From positions 1 to 64,000 of the forward strand of contig NZ_VDYR01000002.1 in assembly GCF_006346325.1 (NCBI RefSeq): a stretch of 64,000 nt of DNA, written 5' to 3'. The stretch's first letter is position 1; every line of letters starts with the position of its first letter. The stretch is from Sphingomonas japonica. Its GTDB lineage: Bacteria > Pseudomonadota > Alphaproteobacteria > Sphingomonadales > Sphingomonadaceae. Position numbers and translations under genes: made by a program. Shown here piece by piece: positions 34,498-42,384 of the stretch. A model generated the notes under the pieces. It was given only the letters and a program-made list of their open reading frames with translations, was not told the origin of the DNA and searched no databases.

Positions 34498-36222
34498 CTA
34501 AGCCGCAAACGCTTCCGCATCGACAGCATACAGCACCTCCGCCTGCGCCAGCGCCGCCGCCTTCAGCCCCAGCGCTTCCGGCACGAGTTGCTCGACATAG
34601 AAACGCGCTGCAGCGGCCTTCATCGCCAGGAACGCCGGGTCACCCTGCGCGCCGCTCGCGATCCGACCCGATCGCTCCATCAGCCAGCCGCACACCCCAA
34701 CCGACAGCATCGTCAGGAACGGATAGCTCCCGGCCAGCCGGTCGTCGATCTCGGCAGCCAGCATGTGCCGCGCCACGTCTTCGCACGCATCGATCAGCGC
34801 GATCAGCCCGGCGTCTTGCGCCTCGCCGCGCATCTCGGCGATGAGCGCCGCCAGCGTGCCGCCATTATCCCCCGATAATTTGCGCCCGACCAGATCGGCT
34901 GCCTGGATGCCGTTGGTGCCTTCGTAGATCGGGGTGATACGCGCATCGCGGAAATGCTGGGCAGCACCGGTCTCTTCGATATAGCCCATCCCGCCATGCA
35001 CCTGAATGCCGATGCTGGCGACTTCGTTGCCAAGGTCGGTGCCATGCGCCTTGGCCAGCGGCGTCAGCAGGTCGAGGCGCTTCTTGGCATCGCTGTCGCC
35101 CAGCGCCGCGCGATCGACCTGCCCTGCGGCATAATAGACCAGGGCGCGGGCAGCCTGGGTCTGCGCCTTCATCCGCATCAGCATCCGGCGCACGTCGGGA
35201 TGCTCGATGATCGCGACGGGGTCGCGGCTCGCCGAGCCTGCGCGGGCCGACTGGATGCGATCGCGGGCATAGGCGACTGCCTTCTGCGTCGCGGCTTCCG
35301 CGACCTGCACGCCTTGCAGACCGACGTTGAGCCGCGCATTGTTCATCATCGTGAACATCGCAGCGATGCCGCCGCCCTCGGCCCCGACCAGCTCGCCGAT
35401 GCAGTCGCCATTGTCGCCGAAGCTCAATACGCAGGTCGGCGACGCGTGCAGCCCCATCTTGTGCTCGATCGACACCACGCGGACATCATTGAAATCGCCG
35501 GGCTGGCCATCCGTATCGAGCCGATATTTCGGCACCAGGAACAAGCTCAGCCCCTTGGTCCCCTGTGGCGCGCCAGGCGTGCGTGCGAGCACGAGGTGGA
35601 CGATATTGTCGGTCAAGTTGTGATCGCCGAACGAGATGTAGATCTTGGTGCCGGTGATCGCCCAGCGGTCCTTCCCCAGCGGCTCGGCCCTGGTGCGCAG
35701 CGCGCCGACATCGCTCCCTGCCTGCGGCTCGGTCAGGTTCATCGTGCCGGTCCATTCGCCGGTCGCCAGCCGCGGCAGGTACTGCGCCTGCTGCTCGGGG
35801 GTGCCGTGATGGACCAGGGCCTCGATCGCACCGACGGTCAGCGTCGGGCACAATGCGAACCCCATATTCGCCGCGCCCAGCGTATCGAGCACCGCTGCCG
35901 CCAGCACGAACGGCAGCCCCTGACCCCCGAAGTCGACCGGAGAGCCGATCGTCCCCCAGCCGCCCTCGACATAGGCGCGGTAGGCCGCGCGAAAGCCGTC
36001 GGGCATTACCACGCCGCCCTCGGTCCATTTGGCCCCCACCGTATCGCCTGCACGATCGAGCGGCGCCCATTCGCCCGCCGCGAATTGCCCGGCCCCCTCG
36101 AGCACCGCCTCGACCAGATCGGGCGTGGCGTCGGCGAAGCGGTCGCTGGCGGCGAGGTCGCCGATCCGCACGACATGCTCGAGCACGAATCGCTGGTCGG
36201 CAGTGGGGGCGGTGAACGGCAT
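34498..36222 (-). CDS. Acyl-CoA dehydrogenase (DmdC-like, with C-terminal extension)
   Basis: The 574-residue FAD enzyme oxidises acyl-CoA at the alpha-beta bond. It belongs to the long type with an extra C-terminal domain, as in 3-methylmercaptopropionyl-CoA dehydrogenase. It shows GTMNLTEPQAGSDVGALRT and ITGTKIYISFGDHNLTDNI for flavin and substrate, GGMGYIEETGAAQHFRDARI, and the catalytic-base region PIYEGTNGIQAADLVGRKL. The N-terminus FTAPTADQRFVLEHV is typical. The start at 36222 has AGAGGA upstream. Substrate chain length cannot be inferred. It is divergent from the Sua5 gene by 47 bases. Confidence 0.9.
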   Translation of the reverse strand: MPFTAPTADQRFVLEHVVRIGDLAASDRFADATPDLVEAVLEGAGQFAAGEWAPLDRAGDTVGAKWTEGGVVMPDGFRAAYRAYVEGGWGTIGSPVDFGGQGLPFVLAAAVLDTLGAANMGFALCPTLTVGAIEALVHHGTPEQQAQYLPRLATGEWTGTMNLTEPQAGSDVGALRTRAEPLGKDRWAITGTKIYISFGDHNLTDNIVHLVLARTPGAPQGTKGLSLFLVPKYRLDTDGQPGDFNDVRVVSIEHKMGLHASPTCVLSFGDNGDCIGELVGAEGGGIAAMFTMMNNARLNVGLQGVQVAEAATQKAVAYARDRIQSARAGSASRDPVAIIEHPDVRRMLMRMKAQTQAARALVYYAAGQVDRAALGDSDAKKRLDLLTPLAKAHGTDLGNEVASIGIQVHGGMGYIEETGAAQHFRDARITPIYEGTNGIQAADLVGRKLSGDNGGTLAALIAEMRGEAQDAGLIALIDACEDVARHMLAAEIDDRLAGSYPFLTMLSVGVCGWLMERSGRIASGAQGDPAFLAMKAAAARFYVEQLVPEALGLKAAALAQAEVLYAVDAEAFAA

Positions 36223-36269
36223 CCGGTCCTCTCTTGTCGCTTTTGTGTGCGCGCTATAGCGCCATCTGA

Positions 36270-37205
36270 GTGACCCCGCCAAACGCCTCGATCCCGACGC
36301 GGACCTTACGCTACGGCCCCGCCGCGATCGCCGAGGCGGCCAGGGTCATCCGGCAGGGCGGCTGCGTCGCGGTGCCGACCGAGACGGTGTATGGCCTTGC
36401 CGCCGACGCGACCGATTCGCGCGCTGTCGCGGGCATCTACGCGGCCAAGGGACGGCCCAGCTTCAACCCGTTGATCGTGCATGTCGCCGATCTCGACGCG
36501 GCACGTGCAATTGCCGTGTTCGATGCGGAAGCCGAACGTCTCGCCGCCCGCTATTGGCCGGGTCCGTTGACCCTGGTGCTACCGATCGCCCCGGACAGCC
36601 CTGTAGCCAGTCTGGTGACGGCGGGGCTGACGACGGTCGCCGTGCGTATTCCGGCCCACCGGGCAATGCGGGCGTTGCTGGCAGCGACCGGCAAGCCGCT
36701 TGCCGCGCCGTCGGCAAATGCCAGCGGGGGGATCAGCCCGACCTGTGCCGGGCATGTGCTGGCGAGCCTGAGCGGACGCATTGCGTTGATCCTGGACGAT
36801 GGTGCAACGGCGGAGGGGTTGGAGTCGACCATCGTCGATCCGGCGAACCGCACGGTTCTGCGGCCGGGGCCGATACCACGCGCCGAGCTGGGCTATGAGA
36901 TTGCGGCCAGCGGCGGCACGATTTCCGCCCCCGGGCAGCTGGCGAGCCATTACGCGCCGACCAAGCCGCTCCGACTGGGTGCCACCACGGCCGGGCCGGA
37001 CGAGTGGCTGATCGGCTATGGCGCCATCACCGGCGACGACACGCTGTCCGGCCAAGGCGACCCGATCGGGGCCGCCGCCCGACTGTTCGCCGCGCTCCAC
37101 CGCGCCGATGCCAGCGACCGCGGCGCTATCGCCGTCGCGCCGATCCCGGACGACGGCATCGGCGAGGCGATCAACGATCGCCTCGCCCGCGCCGCGGCAC
37201 GTTAG
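36270..37205 (+). CDS. L-threonylcarbamoyladenylate synthase (Sua5 type)
   Basis: This enzyme makes threonylcarbamoyl-AMP from threonine, bicarbonate and ATP, the first step of the t6A modification in ANN-decoding tRNAs. The 311-residue protein has a YrdC domain (GGCVAVPTETVYGLAADAT, KGRPSFNPLIVHV, APSANASGGISPTCAGHV) and, after about residue 205, the extra C-terminal Sua5 domain. So it is the long form, not TsaC. The start is GTG 36270. Its stop overlaps the stop of the convergent lipoprotein gene by four bases. Confidence 0.94.
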   Translation: MTPPNASIPTRTLRYGPAAIAEAARVIRQGGCVAVPTETVYGLAADATDSRAVAGIYAAKGRPSFNPLIVHVADLDAARAIAVFDAEAERLAARYWPGPLTLVLPIAPDSPVASLVTAGLTTVAVRIPAHRAMRALLAATGKPLAAPSANASGGISPTCAGHVLASLSGRIALILDDGATAEGLESTIVDPANRTVLRPGPIPRAELGYEIAASGGTISAPGQLASHYAPTKPLRLGATTAGPDEWLIGYGAITGDDTLSGQGDPIGAAARLFAALHRADASDRGAIAVAPIPDDGIGEAINDRLARAAAR

Positions 37206-37468
37206 TTGCCGTTGACCATGGCGTCCTGCTGGCCCTTGGTCAGATCGTCGGTATCGACATCCGAATCGTCGATCGCATCGGCGCGATCCTCGCCATCTTC
37301 CTCGATCTGGTCCACCACCGCATCGTTGGCGCCCATCGCTTCAGCCTGATCGGCCTGCACTTCGGCCTGATCCTCGGCGCGGTCGGCTAGAGCATCGTCG
37401 CCGTCGCCACCGCAGGCAGCGAGCGGAAGGGCGAGCGCGGCCAGCGCCGCAACGATATGGAGCTTCAT
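37202..37468 (-). CDS. Small acidic lipoprotein, function unknown
   Basis: The 88-residue protein starts with a lipoprotein signal peptide, MKLHIVAALAALALPLAACG, with the lipobox LAAC placing the acylated cysteine at residue 19. The mature part is short and strongly acidic, built of D, E, A and Q (ADRAEDQAEVQADQAEAMG, then VVDQIEEDGEDRADAIDDSD), and is likely helical or disordered. No known domain is visible. The start at 37468 is fixed by the signal peptide. It lies downstream of trmJ on the same strand. Confidence 0.75.
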   Translation of the reverse strand: MKLHIVAALAALALPLAACGGDGDDALADRAEDQAEVQADQAEAMGANDAVVDQIEEDGEDRADAIDDSDVDTDDLTKGQQDAMVNGN

Positions 37469-37539
37469 GCAATTTCCCCTGTCGTGCGACCGGATTTGAG
37501 CCGCGGGAGTGCCAACCCGCTGCGATGCCGCAGGTTCCG

Positions 37540-38616
37540 TCAGACACCGCCGCCGCTGCGTGGCCGTGCCAGCGTCGACAGGATACCGCGCACCGTGCGC
37601 ACTTCCTGCGCCGACCAGCCGGGCTTGGTCAGCAAGGTGCGCAGCATGCGCCGCGTCGTCGGCGCGCGATCGGCGGAATGGAAATAGCCGCCGTCGACGA
37701 GCATGGCGTCGAGCTGCGCCAGCATCTGGTCGAGCTCGTCCTGTGGCGCGGGTGGGTCGAGGTCGACCGCGGGCGGCTGTGCCAGTGCGATGCCCTTCGA
37801 CCATTCATAGGCGACGAGGATCACCGCCTGCGCCAGGTTGAGCGATCCGAATTCGGGATTGATCGGCACGGTGATGATCGTCCGCGCGACCGCCACGTCG
37901 TCGCTGTCGAGCCCCGAGCGCTCCGGGCCGAACAGGATCGCCGATCGCCCCGGTGCCTCGTGCATGGCCCGCGCGGCGGCTTCAGGCGTGACCACCGGCT
38001 TGGTCACGCCGCGCTTGCGCACGGTGGTGGCGTAGACATGCGCGCAATCGGCGGTGGCGGCAGCGACGCTGTCGAACACGGTGGCCTGATCGATGACGCG
38101 GTCGGCGCCCGATGCGGCCGGGCCGGCCTGCGGGTTGGGCCAGCCGTCGCGCGGGGTGACGAGCCGCAATTCGGTCAATCCGAAATTGAGCATGGCCCGC
38201 GCCGCCTTGCCGATATTCTCGCCGAGTTGCGGGCGCACGAGGACGATGACGGGGGGTGCGACATCCACTTCCGTTCGTCCCGAGCGTAGTCGAGGGACAT
38301 TGCTGAGCGAAGTCGAGGCAGCTCGAGCCGCGCACTCACTGGGAGGTGCCGAAACGCGCTTCAGCCGATCCCAATCCTCCGAAATCAGCGATTCCTTTTT
38401 CGCTCGCGACCACGACTTGATCCGCAATTCGGCAGCCAAGGCTTCCTGCCGCGTCGGAAACTCCGCGCTCCACACGAATTCGAGCGGGCGGCGGTCATAT
38501 GTATAGCCCTGATACGCGCCTGAATGATGCTGGCCGATCCGGCGTTCGAGGTTGTCGGTATGGCCGGTGTAGTAAGTGCCGTCATTGCAGCGCAGGATGT
38601 AGGTCCAGAAGGTCAC
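37540..38616 (-). CDS. Continuous frame: GIY-YIG nuclease domain fused to TrmJ-type RNA methyltransferase
   Basis: One uninterrupted frame of about 358 codons from GTG 38616 holds two units. Codons 1 to about 90 are a single-domain GIY-YIG nuclease (COG2827/YhbQ type): WTYILRC, GTYYTGHTDNLERRIGQH with the catalytic arginine, and AAELRIKSWSRAKKE with the metal-binding glutamate. About 30 linker codons (AASTSLSNVPRLRSGRTE) are the translated dispersed repeat. From GTG 38268 follows a complete SPOUT methyltransferase of TrmJ type (VIVLVRPQLGENIGKAARAM, ILFGPERSGL, PEFGSLNLAQAVILVAYEW), about 242 residues, which would 2'-O-methylate tRNA. The frame could give a fusion protein, or TrmJ may start separately at 38268, where the SD is weak. 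The TrmJ part equals a whole family member. Confidence 0.8.
   Translation of the reverse strand: MTFWTYILRCNDGTYYTGHTDNLERRIGQHHSGAYQGYTYDRRPLEFVWSAEFPTRQEALAAELRIKSWSRAKKESLISEDWDRLKRVSAPPSECAARAASTSLSNVPRLRSGRTEVDVAPPVIVLVRPQLGENIGKAARAMLNFGLTELRLVTPRDGWPNPQAGPAASGADRVIDQATVFDSVAAATADCAHVYATTVRKRGVTKPVVTPEAAARAMHEAPGRSAILFGPERSGLDSDDVAVARTIITVPINPEFGSLNLAQAVILVAYEWSKGIALAQPPAVDLDPPAPQDELDQMLAQLDAMLVDGGYFHSADRAPTTRRMLRTLLTKPGWSAQEVRTVRGILSTLARPRSGGGV
38271..38320. repeat. Left inverted repeat of the GIY-YIG cassette
   Basis: The unit begins CCGTTCGTCCCGAGC. It contains two short hairpins side by side: GTCCC...GGGAC (38277-38298) and TGC...GCA around TGAGCGAAGTCGAGG (38301-38320). It is an inverted relative of 38624-38671. 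It ends two bases before the GTG codon where TrmJ homology starts, and it is translated in the long fused frame. Confidence 0.85.
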
Positions 38617-38623
38617 GGAGAGA

Positions 38624-38671
38624 TTCTCGCTTCGCTCGAGCAAGTCCCTCGACTTTGCTCGGGACGAACGG
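38624..38671. repeat. Right inverted repeat of the GIY-YIG cassette
   Basis: Read on the minus strand it begins CCGTTCGTCCCGAGC, followed by AAAGTCGAGGGAC and then TTGCTCGAGCGAAGCGAGAA. It is the inverted partner of 38271-38320. It lies just upstream of the GIY-YIG start, so it also forms the leader of that gene. Confidence 0.85.
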
Positions 38672-38695
38672 TTCTGGGGGAGATAGCTGATTTGC

Positions 38696-39157
38696 CTATC
38701 CCCGCGCCACCTCGCTGACGCTTCCAGCGAATTCCTCGAAATCGCGCGCTTCGGTGAAATCCTTGTAGACGCTGGCGAAACGGATGTACGCGACCGAATC
38801 GACGCCCTTCAGCGCTTCCATCACCAGCTCGCCGATCCGCACCGAGGCGACTTCGCTTTCGCCCGACGTCTCGATCTGGCGCTGGATGCTCGACACCAGC
38901 TGTTCGATCTGCGCGGGCTCGATCGGGCGCTTCGAACAGGCGATCGACACCGATCGCACCAGCTTGTCGCGGTCGAAAGGCTGGCGGCGGTCGGCACTTT
39001 TGAGCACGGTCAGCTCGCGCAGCTGGATGCGCTCGAAGGTGGTGAAGCGCGCGCCGCACGCACCGCATTGCCGCCGCCTGCGGATCGCCGCGCCGTCTTC
39101 GGACGGGCGGCTGTCCTTTACCTGACTGTCCTCATGAAAACAGAAGGGGCAGCGCAT
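38696..39157 (-). CDS. nrdR: Transcriptional repressor NrdR
   Basis: NrdR represses ribonucleotide reductase genes according to ATP/dATP. The 153-residue protein has the N-terminal zinc ribbon [20 protein letters not shown] with [16 protein letters not shown] (two CxxC pairs), then the ATP-cone domain ([19 protein letters not shown] to [13 protein letters not shown]). Length and both domains are complete. Its ATG follows directly on the stop of the 57-residue gene, in the series glyA-small protein-nrdR-trmJ. Confidence 0.96.
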   Translation of the reverse strand: MRCPFCFHEDSQVKDSRPSEDGAAIRRRRQCGACGARFTTFERIQLRELTVLKSADRRQPFDRDKLVRSVSIACSKRPIEPAQIEQLVSSIQRQIETSGESEVASVRIGELVMEALKGVDSVAYIRFASVYKDFTEARDFEEFAGSVSEVARG

Positions 39158-39331
39158 TCAAACGACCGGCCGGCCTTTCTTGCCCTTGTAATAGGCATAA
39201 CCGGCGCCCGCCGCGGCCCCGAGGATCGGGCCGATGAACGGCACCGGAATCGCGACCACCGCGCCAAGTGCGCCCCATTTGGCCATGCTCTTGCCCAGGC
39301 GGCGGTCTTCGGGGTTGTTCTTCATGTCCAT
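39158..39331 (-). CDS. Small glycine-rich membrane protein (57 aa)
   Basis: The 57-residue protein has a charged start (MDMKNNPEDRRLGKSMAKW), one hydrophobic, glycine- and proline-containing segment (GALGAVVAIPVPFIGPILGA, extended by AAGAGYAYY) and a basic end (KGKKGRPVV). It looks like a short membrane-inserted or hairpin protein. I do not recognise a function. It sits between glyA (11 bases) and nrdR (stop and start adjacent), so it is very probably translated as part of that operon. AAAGG lies seven bases before the ATG. Confidence 0.75.
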   Translation of the reverse strand: MDMKNNPEDRRLGKSMAKWGALGAVVAIPVPFIGPILGAAAGAGYAYYKGKKGRPVV

Positions 39332-39342
39332 GACTTGGCCTT

Positions 39343-40656
39343 TCAGAGTTCGGGATAGATTGGAAAGCGCTCGCACAAGCTGCGCACGCGTCCCCGAACG
39401 TCCGCCTCGACCGATGGGTCCCCGTGCTCGCCCTTGGCGGCGAGGCCGTCGAGCACATCGGCGATCATGTTGCCGATCTCGCGGAACTCTGCCGATCCGA
39501 AGCCGCGCGTGGTGCCCGCGGGCGATCCAACGCGAATGCCGCTGGTCTTGACCGGGGGCAGCGGATCGAACGGCACGCCGTTCTTGTTGCAAGTGATCGC
39601 CGCGCGCTCGAGCGCCTCGTCGGCATCGCGGCCGGTGACGCCCAGCGGGGTTAGATCGACCAGCGCGAGGTGCGTGTCGGTGCCGCCCGAGACCAGGTCG
39701 GCGCCGCGCTCCTTCAGCGTCGCCGCCAGCACCTTCGCATTCTCGACCACCGCGGCGATATAGCTCTTGTATCCCGGTTGCAGCGCCTCGCCGAACGCGA
39801 CCGCCTTGGCGGCGATGACGTGCATCAGCGGACCGCCCTGCAGGCCGGGGAACACCGCCGAATTGATCTTCTTCGCGATCGCCTCGTCATTGGTCATCAC
39901 CATGCCGCCGCGCGGGCCGCGCAGCGTCTTGTGCGTGGTGGTGGTGACGACATGCGCATGCTCGAACGGGCTGGGATGCAGCCCGCCCGCGACGATCCCG
40001 GCGAAATGCGCCATGTCGACCATGAACAACGCCCCGACCTCGTCGGCGATCGCGCGGAACCTGGCGAAGTCGATCTGGCGCGGATAGGCCGATCCGCCGG
40101 CGATGATCAGCTTGGGGCGACGTTCTTTGGCGAGCGCTTCGACCTGATCGAAGTCGATCCGGTGATCGTCGCGGCGCACGCCATATTGGACCGCGTCGAA
40201 CCACTTGCCCGACTGCGCGGCCTTGGCACCGTGGGTGAGGTGCCCGCCCGCGTCGAGGCTCATCCCCAGGATCGTGTCCCCCGGCTTGGTCAGCGCCAGC
40301 ATCACCGCACCATTGGCCTGTGCCCCCGAATGCGGCTGGACATTGACGAAGCCGCAGCCGAACAGCGCCTTGGCGCGGTCGATCGCCAGCTTCTCGACGA
40401 CGTCGGACGGTGCGCAGCCCTGATAATAGCGCTTGCCGGGATAGCCCTCGGCATATTTGTTGGTGAAGACCGAGCCTTGCGCCTCGAGCACCGCCTTCGA
40501 GACGATGTTCTCCGACGCGATCAATTCGATCTGATGGCGCTCGCGGTCCAGTTCCTGCGTGACGCCCGCGAAAACCTCGGCGTCGGTATCGGCAAGGCTA
40601 CGCGTGAAGAAGCCATCGGGCTGGACGTCTGACAGCGTCTGAGGATTGGTGCTCAT
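39343..40656 (-). CDS. glyA: Serine hydroxymethyltransferase
   Basis: GlyA interconverts serine and glycine with transfer of a one-carbon unit to tetrahydrofolate. The 437-residue PLP enzyme has the PLP-lysine motif [18 protein letters not shown], the N-terminal region [20 protein letters not shown], and [14 protein letters not shown]. The ATG at 40656 fits the family; an upstream in-frame ATG-like extension adds eleven residues without support. It heads the operon with the 57-residue protein and nrdR. I recognised no riboswitch in the 139-base leader. Confidence 0.96.
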   Translation of the reverse strand: MSTNPQTLSDVQPDGFFTRSLADTDAEVFAGVTQELDRERHQIELIASENIVSKAVLEAQGSVFTNKYAEGYPGKRYYQGCAPSDVVEKLAIDRAKALFGCGFVNVQPHSGAQANGAVMLALTKPGDTILGMSLDAGGHLTHGAKAAQSGKWFDAVQYGVRRDDHRIDFDQVEALAKERRPKLIIAGGSAYPRQIDFARFRAIADEVGALFMVDMAHFAGIVAGGLHPSPFEHAHVVTTTTHKTLRGPRGGMVMTNDEAIAKKINSAVFPGLQGGPLMHVIAAKAVAFGEALQPGYKSYIAAVVENAKVLAATLKERGADLVSGGTDTHLALVDLTPLGVTGRDADEALERAAITCNKNGVPFDPLPPVKTSGIRVGSPAGTTRGFGSAEFREIGNMIADVLDGLAAKGEHGDPSVEADVRGRVRSLCERFPIYPEL

Positions 40657-40795
40657 CGGCGGGGCCTTTCGTGGACCAGGGCTGCGCATCGCCGCGCATC
40701 GACGCGGCTGCGGGTTCGGTTGCGCTCATACCGGGTGGCGGGCGTGAACGCTACTGCCCATCTAGCCCCAGACGCCGACATATTGGAGCACGCGC

Positions 40796-41245
40796 ATGAC
40801 CCGATCGATCCCATCACCGGCGCGCCTGCTCGGTTTCGCCGGGCTGCTGCCGCAAGTTGCAGCGGTCGTGGTTCAGGCGATCGGCGAGCCGGGGACGCTG
40901 TTCACCGCCCAGGCGTTCGCCTTTGCCTATGCGGCGCTGATCTTCAGCTTTCTGGGCGGCATGTGGTGGGGCATCGCGGCGATGGCCGATCGCGCCCCGG
41001 GATGGCTGTGGATCGCGGCGGTCGCGCCCAGTCTGATCGCCCTTGCTGCCTGCGCGCCGTGGATGACCGGCGGGACATGGCCCGGCCCGTCGTCGGCGCT
41101 GCTCGGAATCGCGATCGTCGCTACTTTATGGGTCGACCGCCGCCTTGCCGCAGATCGCCTTGTGCCGCCATGGTGGATAAAGCTGCGGGTGCCGTTGTCG
41201 CTGGGGCTGGGCGGGTTGACCTTGGTGTCGGGCCTGCTGGCGTGA
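40796..41245 (+). CDS. DUF3429 family membrane protein
   Basis: The 149-residue protein has four to five hydrophobic helices and the DUF3429 patterns LLGFAGLLPQVAA at the start, FSFLGGMWWGIA in the second helix and WATLLVDRRL-like ATLWVDRRLAADRLVPPWW in the later loop. No biochemical function is known for the family. It lies on the opposite strand from glyA and rpiB, diverging from the former and converging on the latter (14 bases between stops). Confidence 0.82.
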   Translation: MTRSIPSPARLLGFAGLLPQVAAVVVQAIGEPGTLFTAQAFAFAYAALIFSFLGGMWWGIAAMADRAPGWLWIAAVAPSLIALAACAPWMTGGTWPGPSSALLGIAIVATLWVDRRLAADRLVPPWWIKLRVPLSLGLGGLTLVSGLLA

Positions 41246-41259
41246 CGGCGGCGATGCGC

Positions 41260-41703
41260 TCACTCGACCTTGGGGCGAGACAATTTCTCGACGCGGCGCA
41301 GGTGGCGCTCGCCGGCGAACGGGGTTTCGAGAAACGCCTCGACGCACGCCTTGGCCATTTCGGGTCCGATCAGCCGCGCGCCCAAGGCGATGACATTGGC
41401 ATCGTTATGTTCGCGTGCGAGCCGGGCCGACAGCGGCTCTCCGACCAATGCGGCGCGGCAGCCGGGATGGCGATTGGCGGCGATCGAGATGCCGATCCCC
41501 GATCCGCAGATCGCGATCCCCATCTCGGCATCGCCGCGCGCCACCGCATTCGCCAGCTTGTAGCCGAAATCGGGATAATCGACGCTGGCGACGCCATCGG
41601 TACCGAGATCGATCACATCGTGCCCCAGTTCGACCAGCCATCCGGCCAGTTCGGCCTTGAGATCGAACGCGGCGTGGTCGGAAGCGATCGCGATGCGGCG
41701 CAT
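41260..41703 (-). CDS. rpiB: Ribose-5-phosphate isomerase B
   Basis: RpiB interconverts ribose 5-phosphate and ribulose 5-phosphate. The 147-residue protein starts RRIAIASDHAAFDLKAEL. It carries the active-site stretch GIAICGSGIGISIAANRHPG with the catalytic cysteine, and RLAREHNDANVIALGARLIG. Family length is about 145-150, as here. The ATG at 41703 is chosen; the open frame upstream lacks conserved residues. It often neighbours glyA in sphingomonads; here the DUF3429 gene intervenes on the other strand. Confidence 0.95.
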   Translation of the reverse strand: MRRIAIASDHAAFDLKAELAGWLVELGHDVIDLGTDGVASVDYPDFGYKLANAVARGDAEMGIAICGSGIGISIAANRHPGCRAALVGEPLSARLAREHNDANVIALGARLIGPEMAKACVEAFLETPFAGERHLRRVEKLSRPKVE

Positions 41704-41790
41704 GGGCAATTCCGGAAGTTGGAGCGAACCGCCCCGCTCTAGGCGCATCGATCTGGCCGCGCTAGGCTCGTGCGACCCCTGACAGGAGAC

Positions 41791-42282
41791 ATGCCGATGA
41801 TGCTACGCCTCGCGCCCTTTGCCTGCCTGCTGGCGCTTGCCGCCTGCAACGGCGGTGCCGACACCTCCGAACAGGCCAATATCGCCGCGATCGAGAACCA
41901 GGCGGGGCTGGACGGCCCGATCGTCGAACTGCCCGAAGAAGGCGGCAGCGAAGCCGAGCTTGTCGGCGAGAATGCGGAAGCTCCAACCAGCGCGGCGACC
42001 GACAAATGGGTCGGCAAATGGGTCGGCGTCGAAGGGCTGGTGCTCGACATCGCGCCCGATGCGGCCAAGGGGCCGGGCGCATACCGGCTGACGATGCAAT
42101 ATACGCTCGATGACAAGGGCGTGTTCGAGGGAACCGCCACGCCCGAGGGCATCGCCTTCAGCCGCCCCGACGGCGACCATGTCCTGCGCGCCACCGATGG
42201 CGATGCCACCGGCCTCAAATATCTCGCCGGAAAGACCGACTGCCTGACGGTGATGCAGGGCGAGGGCTATTGCCGCGGGTGA
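41791..42282 (+). CDS. Conserved lipoprotein, function unknown
   Basis: The 163-residue protein has a lipoprotein signal (MMLRLAPFACLLALAACNGG, lipobox LAAC). An acidic linker and a C-terminal domain with KWVGKWVGVEGLVLDIAPD, LTMQYTLDDKGVFEGTATPE and TDCLTVMQGEGYCRG follow; the last holds two cysteines that could pair. It looks like a small beta-rich domain anchored in the envelope. I recognise the pattern as common in sphingomonads but know no function. AGGAG precedes the ATG at 41791. Confidence 0.78.
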   Translation: MPMMLRLAPFACLLALAACNGGADTSEQANIAAIENQAGLDGPIVELPEEGGSEAELVGENAEAPTSAATDKWVGKWVGVEGLVLDIAPDAAKGPGAYRLTMQYTLDDKGVFEGTATPEGIAFSRPDGDHVLRATDGDATGLKYLAGKTDCLTVMQGEGYCRG

Positions 42283-42384
42283 CGCGATAGTGTCACGGCC
42301 GGGCAACGCAACCGTCACATGGCGCGCCTAGGGGATCGGCAAGCTGCCCAGGGTTGGCCGCTTCCCTCAGGACGGGACATCGCA

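Larger units (their letters stand above)
38271..38671. mobile_element. Putative mobile cassette: GIY-YIG nuclease gene between inverted repeats
   Basis: The 401-base unit begins with CCGTTCGTCCCGAGC and ends with the reverse complement of that sequence. The two flanks (38271-38320 and 38624-38671) can be aligned over nearly their full length with a few mismatches and single-base gaps. Between them lies only the small GIY-YIG domain. The unit sits between the nrdR stop (24 bases away) and the first codon of trmJ (two bases away). I see no convincing target-site duplication. Mobility is inferred from structure; no transposase is present, and the nuclease itself is the only candidate enzyme. Confidence 0.55.

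Noticed and set aside
38256..38275. Target-site duplication at the GIY-YIG cassette ends
   Set aside because: Only two T bases agree on both sides, which is not meaningful.
40657..40795. Glycine riboswitch or other leader before glyA
   Set aside because: No recognisable aptamer core; only GC-rich sequence shared with the divergent DUF3429 gene.
42291..42317. Two TGTCAC/CGTCAC words before btaA as a Pho box
   Set aside because: The spacing is 21 bases and the intermediate repeat is missing, so it does not match the 11-base direct-repeat pattern.
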